DNA from: Dioscorea cayenensis subsp. rotundata | Taxonomy: Eukaryota > Streptophyta > Magnoliopsida > Dioscoreales > Dioscoreaceae | Direction: 5' to 3' | DNA: 64,000 bases | Assembly (NCBI RefSeq): GCF_009730915.1 | Contig: NC_052482.1 | Span: 434,001 to 498,000, forward strand | Part shown: one piece after another, positions 33,848 to 45,370 of the stretch | Numbering within the stretch: the first letter of the stretch is position 1 | How the letters are laid out: each line of letters starts with the position of its first letter | Program-made: the position numbers and the translations under genes | Notes under the pieces: model-generated | Seen by the model: only the letters and a program-made list of their open reading frames with translations | What the model was told of the DNA's origin: nothing | The model's database searches: none

Positions 33848-36800
33848 ATGAAAAATATAATTATGTTGCCCATCTTCCTCTTATTCATCTTAAGCTATAT
33901 TTCATGTATTCATCTTGTCATCGGTCAAGTTTCGGTGACGAAAAACATTTTCGTTGATCAATCAGGTCACGGTGACTTCACTACAATCACGGCATCGATC
34001 AACGCCATTCCTTCGAATAACAATCAATGGATAAGGATTCATGTCAAGGCCGGAGTTTATAAGTAATTAGTTTTAATTTTATAGTTCTTGCATGGTTCAT
34101 TACTTTGAAGAATAAATTTTTTTTTTACAAGTATTATTTATTTATTTATTTATTTGTTTGTTTGTTTTTATAGGGAGAAGGTGCAAATAGGTAGTGACAA
34201 AGGGTTCATCTTGTTGGAAGGGGAAGGGTATGAACAGACATCAGTGGAGTGGGGAGATCATACTAGTGGTGGTAGTGAAACAGATCAAACTAGTACTTTC
34301 AGGTTCTCAGGGAACAACATTGTTGTCAAATACATCTCCTTCAAGGTCTTTATCTGTTTTTAACCTTGTTATTTGTTTCTAGGGTTAGGGTTTACGGTTA
34401 GGGTTTATAAATATACATGATATAATGAAAAGCTTGAAGTAGTCATATACGGAGAACAAGATGGTTGGTGGTATTTCGGTTGATTGTTTCAATGCCAATA
34501 CTATTTTTAAGTTAGGGTTAGGTTATGCGTATACTCGCTTCGGTTTTTTTTTACTTGTTAATTTTACCTAAATACACAAATTAAAAAATTAAGTTGATTC
34601 AAATTAGTTGGTAATCTAAAAATTATAAAAGTTATATTAATTTTTCAAGATTATTTTATTTAAAATATATTTTACAAAATGTGTAATTGAATATAATTTA
34701 TTAGAAATTATAGAACTACATTAAATATAAAAGCTAAATGTAGAAACAAATATTTAATGTATCACAAATTTTCTAATTAAACAAATTAAAAAGAAAAAAA
34801 AAATCTCTAAAATAAGACAGGTAAAAAAGACCAAAGAGAGTATATGATAAAATGAAAACTTGTACTCATTCATGCATTGCGGGATAAGTTCAGTGGTGGT
34901 TTTTTAGTTGTTTGTTACATTGCTATTTCTTTTTTTAGGGCTAAAATTAGGGTTACACTAAGGTTTATATTTATATAATATAATGAAAGGTTGATTTCAT
35001 GCATGCAGAACAAGATCAATGGTGATTATTCAGCTGTTTAATTGGTTTCCAATGCCAATCTAAGGTTTAGGGTTAGGGTTATGGTTTATATATTAATATA
35101 TGTATGTATGTAGATATGTATGATATAACGATAGCTTGAATTCATGCATGCAAAGCAAGATCAATGGTGCTATTTCAGCTATTAATTTGTTTCCAATGCT
35201 AATCTTGTTTTCAGATTTTAGTTAGGGTTAGGGTTAGGGTTTATATATGCAGAGCAAGATCAATGGTGGTTTTTCAGCTATTTCCAATGCTAATATCTTG
35301 TTTTCATGCTCAAGATTAGGGTTAGGGTTAGGGTTTATATATATGCAGAGCAAGATCAATGGTGGTTTTTCAGCTATTTCCAATGCTAATATCTTGTTTT
35401 CATGCTCAAGATTAGGGTTAGGGTTAGGGTTTATATATATGCAGAGCAAGATCAATGGTGGTTTTTCAGCTATTTCCAATGCTAATATCTTGTTTTCATG
35501 CTCAAGATTAGGGTTAGGGTTAGGGTTTATATATGCAGAGCAAGATCAATGGTGGTTTTTCAGCTATTTCCAATGCTAATATCTTGTTTTCATGCTCAAG
35601 ATTAGGGTTAGGGTTAGGGTTTATATATGATATAATAAAAGCTTGAATTTTCATCTGCATGCATGCATGCATGCAGAACACGTTCAATGGTGGAAGTCAA
35701 TTAGGGCAAGCAGTGGCAGCACTTGTAGAAGGAGACATGATCTCATTTTATAACTCTGGTTTCTATGGAATCCAAGACACTCTCTGTGATTTCAGAGGTC
35801 GCCATTACTACAAGAACTCTTACATTCAAGGTGCCGTTGACTTTATCTGGGGCTCAGCTCAATCCATCTTTGAGGTCAACCACTCAATTAATTAATTAAT
35901 TACTTAATTTCATATTTATAATGATAATAATTTGTTTTTTTTTTTTTTTAATTTATTAGGGTTGTAATATTTGTAGCTATGGAGAAGGAATAGATCATGG
36001 ATATATAACAGCACAAGGGAGAGAAACTGCTTCAGGCCCTGGTGGGTTTGTTTTTAAGTCATGTAATGTGACTGGATCACTTGAGACATTCTTAGGAAGA
36101 GCTTGGACACCTTATTCAATGGTCATTTTTTATCAGACTTTCATGTTTAACATTATATTCCCTCAAGGTTGGGATGCTTTCAATGCTGCTCGTGGCAAAG
36201 AGTAAGTTTTTACTTTTACTTTTACTTTTATTTTTTTTAATTAATTAATTTTTTTTTATTTATTTAATGTCCATTTTTGCTAAAACCTCTAAATCTATTG
36301 GTACTGAGTTTCTTGCTGTTTGTTTCGGAGAGAATCCAATATCGAACCCCCAAACCCAAGTAAGGTGAAAGCACAATTGTTTATTGAGTTTAGAGATAGC
36401 AAAAACCTAATTGACCCGTGATTTTCACCCGATCCACCACTAACGGGGTGGGGCAGATTTAGTTTTTCCTTACCCGCCCCGCCTAGCCCTGCACCGCTAA
36501 TAATTTAACTTATTATAAATATTATATAATGTAGGGGTAAATGACTTTTTTTTTAAGATTTTAATAAATTTTTTATGAGCTTGTTTTTATAAATATATGT
36601 TTTATAAAAAACCTATTTTATAAATATTTTTTTAGGAATTTTAGTTATTTATTTGTAACTATGAACAGGACAGCACAACATTGGGCAGGGCGGGCTGTTT
36701 ATGAAAAAAAAAATGGGGCGAGGATGGTAGAGGCGTGCCCCACCCCCGCCTCGTCCCATTATCATCCCTAGTTGAGTTTGTTTGATGCCCGTGCACATTT

Positions 36801-37058
36801 TTGTCCATATTTTAATTATTTAATAAATTTTATGGAGAAAGATTTTCATTGATTATTTTTTATTTGTTAAATTATTTATTTATTTATTTTTTAAATTTCA
36901 GGTTGTTGACATACTATGTGGAGTTTGAGTGTTCAGGACCAGGATCAAATTCATCTGAAAGAGTGAATTGGCTTAAGAAACCCACATATAACCAATTGAA
37001 GCAATACATTGACATCTCCTTCATTGATAAAGAAGGATGGCTGTCTCAACAACCCTAA
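33848..37058 (+). CDS. Pectinesterase, short type without pro-domain
   Basis: Five exons: 33848-34062, 34174-34345, 35677-35874, 35960-36201 and 36902-37058, GT/AG throughout, giving 327 aa. An in-frame ATG at 33815 would add 11 residues. The N-terminus is a hydrophobic signal peptide (about residues 5-26) for secretion to the cell wall. There is no pectinesterase-inhibitor pro-region, so it belongs to the short class with QRT1-like members. Catalytic features are present: Gln in 'GQAVA', Asp in 'GIQDTL', Asp in 'GAVDFIWG' (many members have FIFG), and Arg/Trp in 'LGRAW'. It should remove methyl esters from homogalacturonan. Intron 2 (1.33 kb) is filled by copies of its own 3' splice-site region. 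The gene converges with the phytochrome gene, stop codons 400 bases apart. Confidence 0.88.
34415..35680 (+). repeat. Minisatellite in pectinesterase intron 2, derived from the intron 2/exon 3 border
   Basis: The most regular part (about 35213-35630) has units of 96, 96 and 94 bases, seen from 'gcagagcaagatcaatggtgg' starting at 35249, 35345, 35441 and 35535. Each unit carries three TTAGGG blocks and 'tttatatatatgcag'. Older diverged copies start near 34450, 34890, 35007 and 35150. The true acceptor and exon 3 start (gcag/aacacgttcaatggtgg at 35673) match the unit at 18 of 21 positions, and the 'gatataataaaagcttgaat' lead-in also recurs upstream. So the intron grew by serial duplication of its own 3' end plus the exon edge. 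Confidence 0.9.
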
Positions 37059-37459
37059 AAAAATCTACAAAAGAAAACAAATAACATGCACTTTCCATTC
37101 ATTTCTTGTTACTTATGATTCCATTGAAACTTTTCTTTCTTTTATTTATTGTTATTCTAAATTTAATCATTCAAAGTAAGGCATTTTTTGTTCACATTTT
37201 AATTGGATCATACAAATGAAGCACTTGCTTGACAACATCAAGTCAGAACTCACATTACAACATTGATACACTGAAGAAGAAAAAAAAAAGTCCGAAAGGA
37301 TTTCGGGTTTGATCTCCTGGTTCTGCAACAGGAAACGAATTAAAAAAATTTGTTGCAGGATGTGCACGCGAAGTTCCACGGGAAGATCAAGAGCTTGTTA
37401 TGTTGTCGAAAGAGTTGAAATGAGGTCTCTTTTAGTGTCAGTTGGATAGATTAACACAC

Positions 37460-40400
37460 TCAAGCTTCTGGTCGGCGAGGAAGCTCTATGGCGATGAGGA
37501 AGTAGCATCGTTCGGCTTCCCTGATGTATTGAACTTCGCCATTCACTAGCTTCAAAAGTTTCCGGCTTATGCTTAGGCCCATGCCTTCTTGAGTCGCCCA
37601 CCGGGAATTGTGAAACATATCTTGGACAAGCTCTGGTGGAAGGCCCTCGCCGGGGACTATGATCCTGGAGCATGAACAAACACATGCATCTCATTAGATC
37701 AAGTGAAAGAAAATACGAAACTAGTGGCAATAACTTCATCATATCGAATGGTTAAAAAAAACATAAATAACAAGACAAGAATGAAATTCAGCACAAGTTT
37801 TCAAGTATTCCATAAAAGCATGGAGAACAAGTATATTCACTTATGTTGAGTTAAGGGTTAGAGTTTTAAAAGGGAAAATCCTGTAAGTAAACAAAAAAAC
37901 GAGCTACTAATTGAATCTCAATAGACATGAAACTGTTCATTATAACATACACGCAAGTTGAAAGCAGTATCAGAACTTGATTAAGCGAAAAAAAAGTAAC
38001 GTAATTGGGCGGACCTGAATTGGAGAAGCATGATCTGTGTACCATCAGAATTCCGCTTCAGATTTGATCCAACCTGGATCTCCACCCAACCCTTGGGAGA
38101 TGGTGCATGCAGAACCATGTTTAGCAAAAAATCAGCCATGACTTGCTGAATTCGAACTTGATCACCATATACAACAGTGGTTTTGATTTCCTCAGGAATA
38201 TCCCTTATTAACTGTAGACCTCTTTCTCTCAATAAAATCATAACTTGACTCACAACCGCATTTATAACACTCCCAAGAAGGAATTCACTTTTTTCGAGTG
38301 TCAAGGAACTGGTACCAATGAAGGCAAAATTAGCGCGCAGTTAAACAATACATGAAGAAATGGCAAGTTAAAAGTTAAAACATTCAGCACCCTCTCTGAA
38401 ACAACATTTAACAAACACATACTTTGCCTAGGCCTAATATCCATGAGTTTCTGAAGAATTGAAACAATACAGAAAAAATGTATATACTATACAGTAGACA
38501 GTAGCAAGAACAATATTAGACTTGATAAATGATCAAGTAGGGCTTGTAAAGAAAAACCATCAAATCAATAAATAAAGCAGCTAGCAATATCACTTTTGGC
38601 CTATGCCAAAGCAACTGCAGAACATTGCCAGAGGTATGCCATAAATTCAACTCATCGGCACAAATCACAGGCCCATGTAAGATTAAAATATCAGTTGAGT
38701 GTCAAAGGCACGGACAATATAGTGTCAACATGTTCAGATACCAATAGTAATTGTGGAACATAAATACTTAATCGTTAAATTTGCTTTCCAAAAAACAATA
38801 AGTTTCACAACGATGTTCTCTACAAATTATGATTTATAATGAAGTGAAAATACACAGATACTCATTAAGAACTGTGAAGCAGAACCAATATGATCTATTA
38901 TTACTGTTTCCTACAATTGTAGTACTGAAAAATGTATATTTCACATGAATCACATCCAAGAGAAGTTTGGACAAACAGAGGACAAACAGTGGGCAGAGGG
39001 TGCCTTAACAAGACAGATTGTGTATCGTTCTCAGAATCCCAGGCAAGATTAAATAACTAACTGAATAAGGTCTCCAATCATATAAAGCAAGCATTTATAG
39101 GTCTGACGCTTAGCAACAGAGTTGAACAAAGGAAAATTAGTTCGATTTGTAAAGGCATGGCAGATTTATAACTCCAGAGAAGTGCATGTATCTTTACTAA
39201 CTAATGCAGGCCTGGTATACCAGAGGTATTGAACGTAGACTCAAAAAATCTGTTTGTCTTTTCAAATTCAGAACAAATTCATGAAACAAGGAAGCCATCC
39301 AAATTCTCACTATTTCCTATAGCAAAATCGTATGCATGGTCTGCCGAGTCAACAAATGCAAGAAAACACCTGGAAGTAAATCACTAAATCTAAAACTAAA
39401 GTAGTAAAAGGCATAGATTTGACTTACCCATCCTCAATGCTTTCCAAACTAGCATCCTTTATGATCTTCATCATCTGCCTCTCACAAGAAGCACTAGTTT
39501 CAAGAAACTGCTTCTGATCATCAGATAAATCAGTCATCTCCAAAAGTGAGTTAGTGAATTGTATACCACTCAGTGGATTCTTTATCTCTTGGCAAATGTA
39601 CGCCAACTCTTTCATTCTGGTAAAACATTTCCTCTCCTGCTGCCTCTGTATCTCAAGGGCTTGCTGCAACTCAGGGCTAGCTATCTGTAGGAAACAGAAT
39701 GCCCCAATTGTCTCACCATCCATATTACTCCTTGTATTTGCCGTCAAAAGAGCCTGTACAAATTTGCCATCCTTGTCAAAGAAAGCAAATGGGAATTTGT
39801 CTGTTTCATTTCCGCTGATTGCATTGTGCAGAACAATCATGAATTTTGTCAATGCATCAGGTCCTTTGAGTTGGCAGCTACTGCCAAAAACCTCCCCAAC
39901 CAGCAGCTTTCCGATCATATTCCCTCTTGACCAGCCAGTAAGTTTCTCCATTGCTGTATTCCACTCTGAGCAGCAAGTGTTTTCATCTGAAGCAAAGATC
40001 GGTGGAATCAATGGGTTAGGGTTGTGCACGATGGCCTTATAATCACCTTGTATGTGGATGAATTTATCCATGACAACTTTCTGCCCAGTAACATCCTGTG
40101 CGATAAAACATACCCCAACTATGTTACTCACATAGTCCCTGCTGGAACAAGCATTTACAATCACAAAAACTGCGTTTTTTGATTGCTGCAAGCCAAATGT
40201 TCTCAACTTTATCTCAACGTTTTTGTCTTCTTCACCTGCATGTACTCTGGTTCAGTGAGCATTTACATCATCTAGGTAAAAGCATGTTCATTTCAAGAAT
40301 TCAAACATCATAACCTCTCACGAGAAACTTTGTCAATGGTTTTCTAATCACCAAACACGAATCAACACATCTCCGACAACAAGCAAACATGAAACATCTT

Positions 40401-42506
40401 TATATCCGACAAGAACAGAGGATAAAAAGACAAAAGAAAATGGTGAAATTTACCTCTTAAGGCCCTGTAGAGAAGCTTGTCAACAACATCTGCATATTCT
40501 TTGAAGACAAGGTCTTGAACCAATGATTTCCCCATTGCTTCCTCAACAGACAATCCTGTCAACTCCGCAACTTTTGCATTCCAACCATTTATCCGTCCAT
40601 CTGAATCCACAGCAAAAATTGGTGCGGTAGCTGTCTCAATCAACCTAACCATCTCCCTTGCCACAGAGCTCAGCTCATCAATCCCCTGCAACTCCAAATC
40701 ACCAAACTGCTCATTTACCAATGCCTTCGAATTACTAGCCCCTTCAGCCGCATCCCTAAACGAATCTCTCAATATTAGCTGCAAAGAATGAATAGCATCC
40801 ATCTCCGCATTCTCCCAAGGCAAGCTCCTACTCTTAACCACTTCCAAAAAGGCCTTAAACGAAGACCTTGGGTGCATTCGCTGCCCATCATCCTTATCCT
40901 CTGGGTGATGCTTCGCCCCACCCCATTTGATCTCCTTAGCAGTATGAGACCGAAACCAGAACAAGAAGTCATTTGGAGTAATGTAGGCCACAGCCATACC
41001 ACAAACAGCATCACCCAAAGCCGCGGCACCCGGATAACCAGCATCAGCCAAGCTATCAGTGCTCAACCCTGCAGAATCACTATGACAAGCAGACAGCCAT
41101 TCGACAATGTCCTTAATCTGAGCTTCTGTAGGGGTGATTCCCAGAGGCCAATACTTTCCCTGATAATACAGTGCAGCACCATCACACTTGACAAGGTCCA
41201 TGATGCTGGGGCTCTGAGTAACAATGCCGGTAGGAGACTCCCGGAGAAGCATGTCGCACAAGAGAGTCTGTGTCCTGAGAATGTGCTTCTCAGACATCTG
41301 GGAAGAGAGTTGGAGCTCCATGTTAAGCTGAAGGCCAAAGGCTTGCATCAAGAACTCGCAGGCGTACCGGAGAGGGAAGGGGATGCAGCGAGGGGCGGTG
41401 TGGTGGCAGACGACGAGGCCCCAGAGCTTCATGGAGTTGCGTGAAGAGCTCTCGTCCTCGCTGCCATTGATAATGACGGCCATGGCCAAGGAAGCGATGG
41501 AGCCCATGTTAGCCATGTACTGCGCGTGGCAACCATGTGGAGCGCGGAGAGTGGAGCCGACGAGGCACAGCGGCTGCATCAAATTCTCGTCTTGGATCAC
41601 CGGAACGGGAGCGGCGTTGCAGTCAGCTATCATCCGAACTCGGTTTTGCTTGAAGAGAAACCGAGAAGCTTGGGGGATGTCAGTCGCCGGATAGTGAAGA
41701 CCGAAGTAGGGCTCGAGGTCGTCACGGCGGGATTCGGCCACGACCTCGCCATGCTCATCGTCGTGAAACTTGTATACCATGACGCGGTCGTAGCCGGTGA
41801 GCTCGCGGACGTGGGAAACAACTGTGTCGCAGAGAAGCTTGATGTCGCCACCGGGAAGAGCTTGGAGACGGGAAATGGCACGGACGGCGAGTTTCTGCGA
41901 TTGGACAGCGCCGGCGATTGAGAGAGCGGGGTCTTCGGTGCGGGCGGGCTCGAGGTCTATGACGATGCCCACGTCGATGCGGTGGAGGATGGCGTAGAAG
42001 GGTTTGCCGGAATTGCGGGAGTGGACGAAGAGAGGGTTTAGGAGGGTGATCTCGCGGGCGGAGGCGGCGCGCTCGAGGAGGAGAGAAGACGAAGTGGAGA
42101 ACAGGGATCGGAGATCGGCGCCAAGACGGAGAATCGGAAGGGAATCGAGCGTTGGGACGGAACGCGGCGAGAGGTCAAGAAGATCAGGGGCGTTGGCGGA
42201 GAAAGCGATAAGCCGGAGCGCTGGTTCGTCAACGGCGAGCGTGCAACCGAATGGCTGAACATGGCCGCCGCGCTGGATCCTAGAGAGGTACGCAGTGATC
42301 TGTTGCTCTGGCACCGACTGCGACGGCGTTCGCCGGACGGATTCGGAGTAATCAAAGGATCGGCCGGACTCACCGGACTGCTCGAAGACGGCGTGCAGAC
42401 GAGCGTCAATTGTGTACTGCGCGATGGCCTTGCTCACTGAATCTCCACCGCGCGCGTTGGAAGCTCCTGAGGACTGCGTCGGCGCCCCGCGGCTGCCGGA
42501 CGCCAT
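37460..42506 (-). CDS. PHYB: Phytochrome B-type photoreceptor
   Basis: Four exons: 42506-40454, 40235-39428, 38308-38015 and 37664-37460, all GT/AG, coding 1119 aa, full length for the family. The order is a Ser/Gly-rich N-terminus; PAS and GAF domains, with the chromophore Cys at residue 326 in '[10 protein letters not shown]', 'PATDIP' at 273-278 and the photochemically key Tyr245; the PHY domain with its [20 protein letters not shown] tongue; two PAS repeats (the second spans the exon 1/2 join); and a histidine-kinase-related C-terminus without the phospho-accepting His, as in plant phytochromes. The N-terminal 'MASGSR' and 'RSFDYSESV' resemble monocot PHYB. It is a red/far-red reversible receptor that moves to the nucleus in light. 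Exon 1 is GC-rich, falling toward the 3' end. It converges with the pectinesterase gene. Confidence 0.95.
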
Positions 42507-42762
42507 TGTTGGCGAGCTTGGAGCTCGGAGCTAAAGTCGGTGGAGAAGATGAGGGAATTGAGGAAGTGGAGTTCAGAGAGGAAGTGGGAAGTGGGAAGTG
42601 GAGATTTATTATGAAGGAGTTACATGAACTTGAGGGAAAATTAGAGTGAGAAACGGGAAGTGAGATTTTTCATTTTAGAGAAGAAGAATGGACTGGATTG
42701 ATAGGCTCCACAGAGAGACAAAGAGTGTGGGATTTATTCTATGCCTTTCTATCCTTATTCAC

Positions 42763-42802
<40 letters not shown>

Positions 42803-42815
42803 GAATCTATATAAC
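42507..42815 (-). promoter_or_regulatory. PHYB leader and proximal promoter
   Basis: The 300 bases before the PHYB start codon are purine-rich on the plus strand (pyrimidine-rich in the transcript sense), with repeated 'gaagtgggaagtgggaagtgg' wording near 42580. They end in a (TAA)n tract (about 42769-42799) at the border of a MITE. I cannot place the transcription start. Confidence 0.4.
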
Positions 42816-43014
42816 CTATGGACGTCCATAAATAAAAAATCTATAAACGTCCAATTATCAGCCGTTAAATCCAATGGCTGACATTGATGAACAGTATCAC
42901 GAGTGATTATACTGTTTACTGTTTATATTACTATTCATCAATGTTAGCCGTTAGATCAAAATTTAACGACTGATAATGAACATCCATAGATTTTTTATCT
43001 ATAGATGTCCATAG
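42816..43014. mobile_element. Foldback MITE upstream of PHYB
   Basis: The 199-base element is a near-complete palindrome. The left arm from 'ctatggacgtccataaataa' and the reverse complement of the right arm ending at 43014 align over about 85 bases with few mismatches and meet around an AT-rich centre. It is embedded in (TAA)n sequence: TAA repeats lie left (42769-42799) and right (43028-43050). It belongs to the same family as 10707-10931. The superfamily is uncertain; TAA-rich flanks would suit a PIF/Harbinger target, but the ends lack the usual GGG/CCC. Confidence 0.8.
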
Positions 43015-43984
43015 AAGATGGATCCTCTAATAATAATAATAATAATAATTTAATATTTGCATATTATTCAAAATAGATAATGTAAATTAATAAATTTTGT
43101 GTTATTAACTACGTACGATCAATATTTAAAAGAACCCTTTGGTCTCACTTTTTTAAATTCTAACCTCCCTTATCACCGGATGAAGTTTAGTATTATATTA
43201 ATATATATATATCTCCTATTTTGGTAAAAACATAAACCAAAATTTTCTTTTTATGCTATATATATTTTTATAATTACATCTCAACTATACATTGAGAGAG
43301 CTGAGTCCTTAATCTTCCCTTCAACCAAACTATTTTAATACATGCTTCATTTATGTCATCGTTATTTTATAAAATAAAGTGAAAATAGGGTAAAATGGTA
43401 TATTATATATATAGAAAAACGTAAACATCCGTAGATGGTAATATGTATGAAAATACATCAACTGCGGATGTTCTACGAACATTCACAGTTGGTGAAAAAT
43501 AAATTATAGAGATAAACAAAAAAGAATGGGTGTATAAACACTATCAGCAATAGTGTTAAAAGCTTATATTAGATTTAAAAATGAATAATTGAGTATTATT
43601 TGATTTTGTATAATTTTTCTGTAAAATACTAATAAAAATCAGACGTTCATAAATGACACGACATATATATATATATATATATATGACTTCTATTAGAGTA
43701 AAAAAATGGTTTTTTTTTCTTTTGTTACATATATCTATAAAATATAAAAAATGAATAAAGTTACATAAATTTGTCGAGATATACATGCAAAAGAAAAAAA
43801 AATAAAAAATGTGACAAATAATGCAAGAAAAAGTGAGGAATGAACAAATAATTCAGAATTCTGTCCTTGTATAAGGAAACAATGAAGTGAAAAATAATAG
43901 AAAAAAATATGAATTTATATAAATCTTAATATTAAGAATCAAGAAAAGATGTGCAGTACAAGAGGCACACAAACAAATGAAATT

Positions 43985-44359
43985 AATTTTTTAGCAGGAT
44001 ACCAAACTATGGTCATTTTTCATTATGGGGTCCAAACTTCAATTTGAATCAAAATGATTACCCAACTTTAATTTTGTTTTACAAAGTAATTACCTGAGAG
44101 ATTCTAACCTATTTTTTTAATGATATAAATGCTGAAAATTCTCTGTCAACACATGCATGGCATACTGTCCGCCCAATTGGCAATTTCATTTTAGATGTTA
44201 ATAGAAATTGATAATATCATATCATAAAAAATAGGCCAAAATCTCTCGGGTGACCATCTAGTGAAACAAAATTAAAATTGGGTATCCATTTTGATTTAAA
44301 TTGAAGTTTGGACCCCAAAATGAAAACGGATCATAGTTTGGTACTTTATCAAAAAATTT
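43985..44359. mobile_element. MITE with ~110-bp terminal inverted repeats
   Basis: The left arm ('ataccaaactatggtcattt', then 'ggggtccaaacttcaattt') and the right arm read in reverse complement ('gtaccaaactatgatccgtt', then the same 'ggggtccaaacttcaattt') match over about 110 bases, including a shared CCTGAGAGATT/CCCGAGAGATT inner edge. The total is about 375 bases with no coding potential. Long inverted arms recall Mutator-derived MITEs, but I could not find a 9-base target duplication. Confidence 0.78.
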
Positions 44360-44560
44360 ACCATCATCTTGTTCATGTTCTTGCTTACAAACACACCACA
44401 TCCAACAATATATCTAAATGTATATATATATATATAACAGAAAATCTAGAGACATCTCACAACAACGGTTAGATCATCATCTAACCATTGTTTTATTATA
44501 ACTCCACCTCCGAGGTTAGGAACGTCCTGAAAAAACATATTGTCATATATGGCTTTGGCA

Positions 44561-44870
44561 GTACATTCAACAATGTAATTGCCTCATCATGTTTCTGGTT
44601 ATGAACACACCACATCCAACAAAGTAAAAGAAAGTATAAAGCTTTGAAAGTGTGGTACATTCAACAATGTTATTGCCTCATCATGTTTCTGGTTATGAAC
44701 ACACCACATCCAACAAAGTAGAAGTATAAAGCTTTGGCAGTGTGGTACATTCAACAATGTTATTGCCTCAACTTATTCATGTTCCTGGTTATGAATACAC
44801 CACATCCAACAAAATATATTTTTTAAAAAAAAAAAAGGAGAAAGATTTGTAAGTGTGGTACATTCACTTT
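44561..44870. repeat. Tandem copies of a ~90-bp unit
   Basis: 'gtacattcaacaatgt' recurs at 44561, 44655 and 44745, and a shortened 'gtacattcac' at 44858 (spacings 94, 90 and 113). Each full unit carries 'ttctggttatgaacacaccacatccaacaa' or a close variant, split here only by single changes. A lone earlier copy of the second half lies near 44370. Confidence 0.88.
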
Positions 44871-45332
44871 GCACTTACATGTGCACTTTACTAATGAGGT
44901 CCCTCTTCATCTCTACTTTCTCATCTGTCTTGTCTCCTCTTTTGGCCTTATTCACTTCCTGTCTCCTTATCACCACTTCTCCTATGTGCATTTTTTTTAA
45001 TTTATTTATAGTCCAAAGAAACATTAATTTTCTTTATTTTTATTATATTCCTTTATTTTAATACAAAACTCTAATGTTCTCATTAGAAAATCAATTATAT
45101 ATATCTGATATCTAATGAAACAGAGCATAAAAATAATGTTATAGCAACCACATAAATCTTATGTTTGTTTGTTGATGGGATTTCACTATAAACCTGAAGT
45201 TTGAGATACTGTATATCCTCCAAAATTCAGATTTTGAGTCAAAAATAACTCCGTCATCATCCCAGTGTTTATAATCACTAGCTCTGCCAAAATCTAGATA
45301 TCCAAATACTTCCGAATAATTCCAATCAATCA

Positions 45333-45370
<38 letters not shown>

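Noticed and set aside
35213-35630. A chromosome end or true interstitial telomere
   Set aside because: Only three TTAGGG hexamers per unit, separated by 70+ bases of other sequence, all inside an intron. This is a minisatellite.
40788-42258. Several long ORFs on both strands inside PHYB exon 1
   Set aside because: Other-frame readings of the phytochrome exon with no protein family pattern.
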